DNA of 64,000 nt from Bacteroidales bacterium (lineage in GTDB: Bacteria > Bacteroidota > Bacteroidia > Bacteroidales > UBA932): contig JAFRXI010000048.1 of assembly GCA_017437755.1 (NCBI GenBank), forward strand, positions 62,001-126,000. The letters run 5' to 3'. The notes under the pieces were generated by a model. It worked only from the letters and a program-made list of their open reading frames with translations. It did not search any database and was not told the DNA's origin. Position numbers and translations under genes: made by a program. This document shows, one piece after another, positions 58,001 to 64,000 of this stretch. Positions within the stretch are counted from its first letter, which is position 1. Each line of letters opens with the position of its first letter.

Positions 58001-60475
58001 CTAGAGGGAGGAGCGGAGTACGAGGCGGGAGCGACGGAGGCCGCGGGATCGGACGGTCAGGACGATACGGCCTGAACGGGCCGTGAGGCCGTGGCGGCAG
58101 TCAGGGTCGGCGGACTGCACCAATATGCTGAGTTTGCCGCCGAATGCATGCATCCTCGGCTCGTGGAATATGTCAAGGCAGGTGGGGTCGCCGTTTGCCG
58201 CGGCCCGGAACGAGCCTGCGCCCCTGACCTTGAAGGTCATCAGCGACGAGTCCAAAGGGCAGGGATTGCCCATACGGTCCACAACGGTGGCCGTCACATA
58301 GCAGATATCCTTCCCGTCGGGTTTCAGCACCGGATTCGATGCCTCCAGCACGATGTGATGTGGTTTCCCGGCCGTGCGGACCACCTTCTCCGCCACCGGA
58401 ACTCCCTCGGAATAAGCCACCACCTTCAATTCTCCGGGTTCAAACGGAACGTCCTCCCAGATGAGCCTGTAACGGTCCTCCAATGCCTCTTCCTGGCCTC
58501 CGAGCGTGGGGGAAGACGGTTTCCTCTTGATTCTCCGGCCCTGGGATACACCGTTCACAAACAGTTCGGCCTCGTCGTAAGATGTGAATGCCATGACGGA
58601 TACACTGTCGCCTGGAGACCAGTTCCAGTGGGGCAGGAGATGCAGGGTTGGCTCATTCCTGTTCCAGACACTCCGGAAGAGCCAGTAACGGTCCTTGGGG
58701 ATGGATGCCAGGTCGATTATCCCGAACATGGAACTGTGGTTGGGCCAGGCGTCCTTGTCGTAGGGGCTGGGCTCGCCCAGATAGTCGAAACCTGTCCATA
58801 CAAACTGCCCGAGGGTCCAGGGATAGTCCTCGGCAAGGGCGAAATCGATATCCGGAATGTTGGACCAGGCACAGGCGTCCAGCTCATAGGCTGAGCACTG
58901 ATGGTCCTCGTCGACAGCACTGAAACGCTTGACCGCCGGAAGCTTGTACACTCCGCGTGAACTGACGGTGGAGCCGGTTTCAGAGCCCAGTACCAACCCC
59001 TGCGGCAGGGTCTCATGAGCCTCTATGTAGCGGAAAGTCCTGTAATTCAGCCCGGGGATGTCAATCACGGCGGCAAATCCATTCTCAAGCACACAGGAAA
59101 CCTGGTCCATTCCGCAGGTCACCGGCCGGGTAGGATCCTCCCTGTGGCAGATATCCCTCAGGAACGAGGCAACCCTGTATCCTCCAGGACTGCACTGGGT
59201 TGGGACCTCGTTTCCGATGCTCCACATCACTACAGAAGGATTGTTCCTGTACTGATGCAGCATGTTCTCCATGTCCTTCTCCGCCCATTCGTCAAAATAG
59301 CGGTGATAGCCGTTCCGGCATTTGGCAACGTCCCATTCGTCAAACGGCTCCAGCATCATCATGAAACCCATTTCGTCGCACAGCCTCACCAGCTCAGGGG
59401 CCGGCATGTTGTGCGAGGTGCGGATGGCGTCGCAACCCATATCTTTCAGAAGTTCAAGCTGATGCCTGATGGCCGACTCGTTCACGGCAGCACCCAGGGG
59501 ACCAAGGTCGTGATGGTTGCAGACGCCCTGGAATTTACGCGGAACCCCGTTCAGCAGGAAGCCGCGGTCCCGGTCGAATTGAATGGTCCGGATACCAAAA
59601 ACGGTTTCATAGACATCGGTTTCCTTCCCATCCCTGAGAATCCGGGACACAGCCCTGTAAAGCGACGGGCTTTCAGGACTCCAAAGCTTTGGGGCATCAA
59701 TCGTAAACATCTGTTCTACAGGCTGTTCTGATCCAAGCAAGTACTTGACGACACTTGACGCGACACTTTTCCCGGAAGGATCCAGAATCCCCGTTTCAAC
59801 GGAAACCTCTACACCATCCGGCCCCTCTATCCTGGTTTCAAGCCGTACAGAAGCGGAATCTTCCGCAATCTCAGGCGTGGTGAGGTGCGTCCCCCAAACA
59901 GGCACATGGATCTCTTCCGTAAGAATCAGATGCACATTGCGGTACAGACCCGCTCCGGGATACCATCGCGAGGAATTGGGAAGGTTTTCAAGCCGTACGG
60001 CAAGGGCGTTGGGGCCTTCGTGCAGGTAGGGCGTTATGTCAACATGGAAGGAATTGTAACCGTATGGCCACCTGCAGATTTCCCTCCCGTTCAGAAAGAC
60101 GCGGGCATCGCTCATGGCCCCGTCGAAAAGAAGGGTTGCATGCTTACCTTCAGGCACGGTCAGGTCTCCGCGGTACCAGCCGCACCCCACATAGGGCAGG
60201 CCGCCGGTACGTCCGGTCTTGACGGACGCCTTTTTCTCATAATTCTGTGTTACAACCACTTCCTGAAGGTCGTTGTCCCTGCTGAACGGGCCGTAAATGG
60301 CCCAGTCGTGTGGAACCCTCACCGGTTGCCAGACAGATGAATCCCGGCTGAACACCCAGCCTTTTTCAAGAAGTATATCCTGCCGCGATGAAACCTGCCA
60401 GGAGGGAGCCGGCTTTGCAACCATCAGCGCAAAGGCAAAGAAACCGGCAATGGAAAGGAGAAAGCGTCTTGTCAT
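58001..60475 (-). CDS. Glycoside hydrolase family 2, secreted
   Basis: An 824-residue secreted GH2 enzyme (signal RRFLLSIAGFFAFALMVA). The sugar-binding jelly roll appears at about 30-190 (VRVPHDWAIYGPF, GWYRGDLTVPEGK), then an Ig-like domain (about 195-300), a TIM barrel with acid/base glutamate in MWSIGNEVPTQ and nucleophile glutamate in VLGSETGSTVS, and C-terminal beta domains. Likely beta-galactosidase or a related exo-glycosidase. It overlaps the GH3 stop by 4 nt. The last ~25 residues are arginine-rich and their homologue occurs as the 56108 remnant. Confidence 0.88.
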   Translation of the reverse strand: MTRRFLLSIAGFFAFALMVAKPAPSWQVSSRQDILLEKGWVFSRDSSVWQPVRVPHDWAIYGPFSRDNDLQEVVVTQNYEKKASVKTGRTGGLPYVGCGWYRGDLTVPEGKHATLLFDGAMSDARVFLNGREICRWPYGYNSFHVDITPYLHEGPNALAVRLENLPNSSRWYPGAGLYRNVHLILTEEIHVPVWGTHLTTPEIAEDSASVRLETRIEGPDGVEVSVETGILDPSGKSVASSVVKYLLGSEQPVEQMFTIDAPKLWSPESPSLYRAVSRILRDGKETDVYETVFGIRTIQFDRDRGFLLNGVPRKFQGVCNHHDLGPLGAAVNESAIRHQLELLKDMGCDAIRTSHNMPAPELVRLCDEMGFMMMLEPFDEWDVAKCRNGYHRYFDEWAEKDMENMLHQYRNNPSVVMWSIGNEVPTQCSPGGYRVASFLRDICHREDPTRPVTCGMDQVSCVLENGFAAVIDIPGLNYRTFRYIEAHETLPQGLVLGSETGSTVSSRGVYKLPAVKRFSAVDEDHQCSAYELDACAWSNIPDIDFALAEDYPWTLGQFVWTGFDYLGEPSPYDKDAWPNHSSMFGIIDLASIPKDRYWLFRSVWNRNEPTLHLLPHWNWSPGDSVSVMAFTSYDEAELFVNGVSQGRRIKRKPSSPTLGGQEEALEDRYRLIWEDVPFEPGELKVVAYSEGVPVAEKVVRTAGKPHHIVLEASNPVLKPDGKDICYVTATVVDRMGNPCPLDSSLMTFKVRGAGSFRAAANGDPTCLDIFHEPRMHAFGGKLSILVQSADPDCRHGLTARSGRIVLTVRSRGLRRSRLVLRSSL

Positions 60476-62646
60476 AATTGGAGTTTGATGTCCTTGTCCC
60501 CCACAAAGATATGATATTCCCCTGCTTCCACAAAGTATCTGCCGGCACCGTCAAGATATCCAAGGTCGCGGGCGGGGTCGACTTCAAATACAAAAGTCTC
60601 TGAAGCACCGGCCTTGATCAACTTCTTCTCAAAGTATTTCAGTTCCTTTTCCGGCCTTGTAACCACCCTGCAATAAGGGTCGGAAATATACCAGAGCACG
60701 GTTTCAAGGCCGTCTGCCGCACCCGTGTTGGTAACCTTGACCTCGACCTTGAAAGGAGCGCCGAGCGACGGCGCACCCACGCAAACCGGCTCCCCGTACT
60801 CAAATGTGGTATAGCTAAGGCCGTGTCCGAACGGATAGAGGGGGTCGGAGGTGATGTCCTTGTATATGCCCTGGGTTCCGCGTCGTCCGGACTTGTGACG
60901 ATTGTAATAAATTGGTATCTGGCCGGTTGACCAAGGGAAGGTTATTGCCAGTTTCCCGGATGGATTGATCCTGCCGGAAAGAATTCCGGCAAGGGCCCCA
61001 GCCCCGTTGATCCCTGGTTGCCATGTCTCCAGGATAGCATTCGCAAGGGGTTCTATCCTATTGAGTTCCAGAGGTCTGCCGTTGGTAAGCGTAACCACGA
61101 CGGGCTTCCCCGCGGCCTTCAGGGCCTCCAGCAGCCTTTCCTGTCCGGCGGGCAGGGCGATGGATGAGCGGGAAGTGTTCTCGCCGCTCCAGTTCAGCAT
61201 CTCCCCAAGGCAGAGAACCACAACGTCGCTCCATCGAGCGAGCTCCACGGCGGCGGAGAAATCACCCTCGCCACGGACATTGCAGCCCTCCTCGTAACGG
61301 ACCTCGGCCGAAGGGAACTCCCTCTCAATCCCGCTCAGGAAAGCGTCGGCGTCTGCGGCCTCGCCATGAGCCTTCCAGTTACCCAAAAGGTCCAAACGGT
61401 TATTTGCCAGCGGGCCCACCACGGCGATCCTGGACACATCTTTCACAGGCAGGACGCCGTCGTTCTTCAGCAGCACCATCGACTCGGCGGCAAGCTGCGA
61501 GGCCGTTTCCAAGGCCTCGGGAAGGAAGAATCTCTTTTCGGGAGCTTCTTCAGGGGTATAGGGGTTCTCGAAAAGGCCCAGGCGGAACTTTACGCGAAGT
61601 ACCCTCCTCACCGCCTCGTCGACAACCGAGAGTGGAACCTTCCCCGAACCGACCAGGTCCCCAAGGTATGTGTCATAGCCATGTGACATCATGTCCATGT
61701 CCACCCCGGCGGTTATAGCCGCCTCCGACGCTTCTTCAAGGTCCTTGCAATAGCCCTGGTTGATCAGCTGTCTCACCGCATCCCAGTCGGAAACCACAAG
61801 GCCGTCAAAGCCCCATGCGTCCCTCAGGACCTCGGAAAGGGTATAATGGTTGGCCGAGCCGGGGACTCCGCTGATGTCGTTGAAAGAACTCATAAGCGAC
61901 ACTGCACCTGCATCCACGCACATCTTGTAAGGATAAAGGTACACGTTCCAGAGCGTGGGACGGGAGATTTCCGTATAGACATAATCCCGTCCGGCCTCCG
62001 AGGCGCCGTATCCCACATAATGCTTCAGGCAGGCCGCCACTGCGTCAAGGCTCCTCAGTCCGGCACCCTGATAGCCCCGGACCGAAGCCGCACCGAAAAC
62101 GCCGTTCACGTAAGGATCTTCCCCATAACCTTCGGCCACACGGCCCCAGCGGGGGTCGCGGGCAACGTCGATCATAGGAGAAAAAGTCCAGTCTATGCCG
62201 CTCCGGCGGGCTTCCCGGGCAGAATGGGCGCACATCTTCTCCACAAGGGCCGGATTCCAGGAGCAGGCCTGTCCCAGCGAAATCTGGTACACTGTCTTGA
62301 ATCCGTGGATGTCGTCGTACCCGAAAATCAGCGGTATTCCCAGCCGGGACTCCTCCATGGCCCGTTTCTGCATGGCATTGCGAAGAACGGGGTCGGACCC
62401 GAAATAGATCACCGACCCCAGTTCGGCCGGAAGTTTTCCAACCACCTCGCCGATATTGTTCACATTGTCGTTCCGGCCCAGCGTATACTGGTTAAGCTGC
62501 ATGACCTTCTCTGCAAGTGTCATCCTTGAAAGAAGGTCCTCAACCCGCTTCTCTTCCGGGAGGCGCGGATTCTTATATGCAGGTTTGCCGGTACTCACCG
62601 GTACAAGGCAGAGAGCAATCAGCCCGGTCAACAAAAACTTTTTCAT
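60472..62646 (-). CDS. Glycoside hydrolase family 3 (beta-glucosidase-like), secreted
   Basis: A 724-residue GH3 enzyme with signal peptide. The N-terminal TIM barrel (about 35-360) has CLKHYVGYGASEAGRDYVYT and the nucleophile aspartate in LVVSDWDAVRQL. The alpha/beta sandwich (about 390-600) includes the acid/base region, and a FnIII-like domain ends the chain (LSYTTFEYGEP to VDPARDLGYLDG). Beta-glucosidase or beta-xylosidase activity is possible. 4-nt overlaps on both sides show a GH2-GH3-GH2 operon. Confidence 0.93.
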   Translation of the reverse strand: MKKFLLTGLIALCLVPVSTGKPAYKNPRLPEEKRVEDLLSRMTLAEKVMQLNQYTLGRNDNVNNIGEVVGKLPAELGSVIYFGSDPVLRNAMQKRAMEESRLGIPLIFGYDDIHGFKTVYQISLGQACSWNPALVEKMCAHSAREARRSGIDWTFSPMIDVARDPRWGRVAEGYGEDPYVNGVFGAASVRGYQGAGLRSLDAVAACLKHYVGYGASEAGRDYVYTEISRPTLWNVYLYPYKMCVDAGAVSLMSSFNDISGVPGSANHYTLSEVLRDAWGFDGLVVSDWDAVRQLINQGYCKDLEEASEAAITAGVDMDMMSHGYDTYLGDLVGSGKVPLSVVDEAVRRVLRVKFRLGLFENPYTPEEAPEKRFFLPEALETASQLAAESMVLLKNDGVLPVKDVSRIAVVGPLANNRLDLLGNWKAHGEAADADAFLSGIEREFPSAEVRYEEGCNVRGEGDFSAAVELARWSDVVVLCLGEMLNWSGENTSRSSIALPAGQERLLEALKAAGKPVVVTLTNGRPLELNRIEPLANAILETWQPGINGAGALAGILSGRINPSGKLAITFPWSTGQIPIYYNRHKSGRRGTQGIYKDITSDPLYPFGHGLSYTTFEYGEPVCVGAPSLGAPFKVEVKVTNTGAADGLETVLWYISDPYCRVVTRPEKELKYFEKKLIKAGASETFVFEVDPARDLGYLDGAGRYFVEAGEYHIFVGDKDIKLQL

Positions 62647-64000
62647 CTCTTGCTATAATAGTCGTTCATTACATACCATGCCTTTTTCTTCTCCCCCTTG
62701 TCGGAAAGTACACCTTTACGGTTGAAGAAGGCCTGGTTGACGGGGTGCTGCCGGTAAGGGCTGAGGAAGTCATAAAGCACCCAGGGGGACACTCCTGCCA
62801 AATTGGGGATGTTTTCAAACATCCGGAGATTATCCCGATACAGCGACGCCTGATAATCCTCGCTCCAGGACGACGCGGTATCTCCGTTGCCAAATACGCC
62901 AGCCTTTGCCTCACAGCCGAATTCACTTATTATCAGCGGTTTATCAGTAAAGACATTCCACCTGAGCTCCGCCGCAGACTTGGGCCAGGGGGCATACCAG
63001 CCCATGTATTTGTTTATGCCCACCACGTCCAGCTGCCCGGCAAAGCCGTCATTCATACGGAATTCATCCGCTTCCGGGATGTAATATGCAACGTCAAACG
63101 CGCTGGCAAAAAGCCGCGACGAGTCCAGGCTCCTCCCATATGCGAGAAGCCTGGAGAGGAAAGCATCCCTGTCAGGGGCAGGACGTGTCTCGTTGGAAAT
63201 ACTCCAAAAGCCTATGGCACAACGGTTACGGTCGCGCGCAATCATCTCATACAGATATGTTTCCGCCTTGCGGTAAGTCTCTTCGTTGGAAAAATCTATG
63301 CCCTGCCAGAGTGGGATTTCCTCCCAGATCAGCAGGCCTTTTTCCTCGGCGTAACGGACGATGAACTCGTTCTGTGGATAATGCGCAAGCCGTATGGCGT
63401 TGCAGCCGAGTTCCACCGCCGCATCCACGAGCATACGTGCGTCCTCCGCGGTGCAGGCCCGGCGGCGTTCCATGGGAATCTCCTCATGGAAGGATATGCA
63501 TTTGAGGAAAACCGGATTCCCATTTACCAGGATGCTGGTTCCGTCAACGCCGATATCACGGAATCCGATCCTCTCGGTTACCTTGTCGGCCAGGGCTGTA
63601 ATGGTCACATCGTAGAGCTTCGGGGCCTGCGGGGACCATAGCTTAAGGCGTTTGACCCTTATTTCCCCGCTGACCTTTCCAGAGGCGTCGGTAAAGAACG
63701 ACTTCTCCAGTTTCAATTCGGGGATAGAAACCGTAACAGCCACACCTTCAAGCGGTTCCGCCAGGGTGATATCTGCCAGCAACGTGTCGGTGGTGCCTTT
63801 TTTGAGCCTTAAGAAAGCCTCCTTTACATGCACCTGCGGTACCTCCAGCAGCATGACGTCGCGGGTGATGCCGCCGTAGTTCCACCAGTCGAAACTCATC
63901 GCCGGAATGGCTTCCTTACGGCGGTTGTTGTTAACCCTTACCGCAAGGAAATTGTCGCCATCCTTCAGTATGGAGGTGACATCGGCCTGGAAAGGAGTGA
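62643..64000 (-). CDS. Glycoside hydrolase family 2, C-terminal part (5' end beyond right edge)
   Basis: The frame is open to the right window edge, giving about 452 residues of a GH2 enzyme. The visible part has the jelly-roll end motif WWNYGGITRDVMLLE, an Ig-like domain, and a TIM barrel with the catalytic acid in IGFWSISNETRP and the nucleophile in PLIISEFGCEAKAG. The WNYGGI motif and barrel sequence are close to beta-glucuronidases, though beta-galactosidases share much of it. It ends with a 4-nt overlap with GH3. Confidence 0.88.
   Translation of the reverse strand, partial: TPFQADVTSILKDGDNFLAVRVNNNRRKEAIPAMSFDWWNYGGITRDVMLLEVPQVHVKEAFLRLKKGTTDTLLADITLAEPLEGVAVTVSIPELKLEKSFFTDASGKVSGEIRVKRLKLWSPQAPKLYDVTITALADKVTERIGFRDIGVDGTSILVNGNPVFLKCISFHEEIPMERRRACTAEDARMLVDAAVELGCNAIRLAHYPQNEFIVRYAEEKGLLIWEEIPLWQGIDFSNEETYRKAETYLYEMIARDRNRCAIGFWSISNETRPAPDRDAFLSRLLAYGRSLDSSRLFASAFDVAYYIPEADEFRMNDGFAGQLDVVGINKYMGWYAPWPKSAAELRWNVFTDKPLIISEFGCEAKAGVFGNGDTASSWSEDYQASLYRDNLRMFENIPNLAGVSPWVLYDFLSPYRQHPVNQAFFNRKGVLSDKGEKKKAWYVMNDYYSKR

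Noticed and set aside
1..64000. tRNA, rRNA or known riboswitch
   Set aside because: I found no cloverleaf, rRNA segment or recognisable riboswitch core on reading both strands; a covariance-model search would be needed to exclude them firmly.

Overview
The window looks like a chromosome segment from a fairly high-GC (mid-50s % by eye) member of the Bacteroidales. Evidence: a SusC/SusD pair, BACON and fimbrillin-like lipoproteins, a DUF6377-type membrane regulator, a FISUMP lipoprotein, an S-type sulfatase, DUF4271 and DUF5020 proteins, and TAnnTTTG-type -7 promoter elements. The combination and GC suggest an uncultured gut or rumen lineage, but I cannot name a genus. I see no rRNA, tRNA, CRISPR array, insertion sequence or phage gene.

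Layout. 1-1972 (+): end of uxuA, then uxuB (hexuronate catabolism). 1976-4750 (-): housekeeping run DUF4271-hemD-rnpA-yidD-ubiE. 4808-7962 (-): a GH28, a YgjP-type metalloprotease and an S1/P1 nuclease. 8067-21916 (-): a polysaccharide utilisation locus, in transcription order GH28, SusC, SusD, a BACON lipoprotein with a duplicated C-terminal domain, a BACON-EEP phosphohydrolase lipoprotein, a second GH28, then two small-ORF/fimbrillin-like lipoprotein pairs. 22096-23607 (+): a divergent DUF6377-type regulator. 23602-31747 (-): the likely intracellular arm of the same system: MFS transporter, fucose-isomerase-like protein, GH-A glycosidase, second EEP protein, mannose-6-phosphate-isomerase-like protein and ROK kinase. 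31900-34216 (-): CodB-type permease and a phosphoribosyltransferase. 34318-40577: ferredoxin, M28 peptidase, and a sulfatase operon led by a third small-ORF/fimbrillin-like pair. 40638-48026 (-): OmpA-type envelope proteins and a nucleobase-uptake operon. 48137-56107 (+): sigma-54 activator, lptE, a small protein, secG, an N-domain-less ClpB, proC and a fused proB-proA. 56108-56702: a decayed stretch. 56703-64000 (-): FISUMP lipoprotein and a GH2-GH3-GH2 operon running off the right edge.

How it fits together. Three GH28 enzymes and uxuAB point to galacturonate-rich glycans (pectin or rhamnogalacturonan). A 16-bp sequence, TGTGGTGTAGTGTGGT, lies before susC and, inverted, before the MFS operon 11 kb away, which suggests one regulator controls both. 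EEP and S1/P1 phosphodiesterase-type enzymes occur in and around this cluster, so a phosphorylated substrate or nucleic-acid scavenging is possible.

The most novel-looking items are: three unannotated 45-52 codon ORFs, each 11-12 nt ahead of a fimbrillin-like lipoprotein; a ~165-residue domain present four times in three lipoproteins; the shared operator; the fused ProB-ProA; the short ClpB behind a palindrome; and two 118-120 bp inverted-repeat elements with a conserved core.
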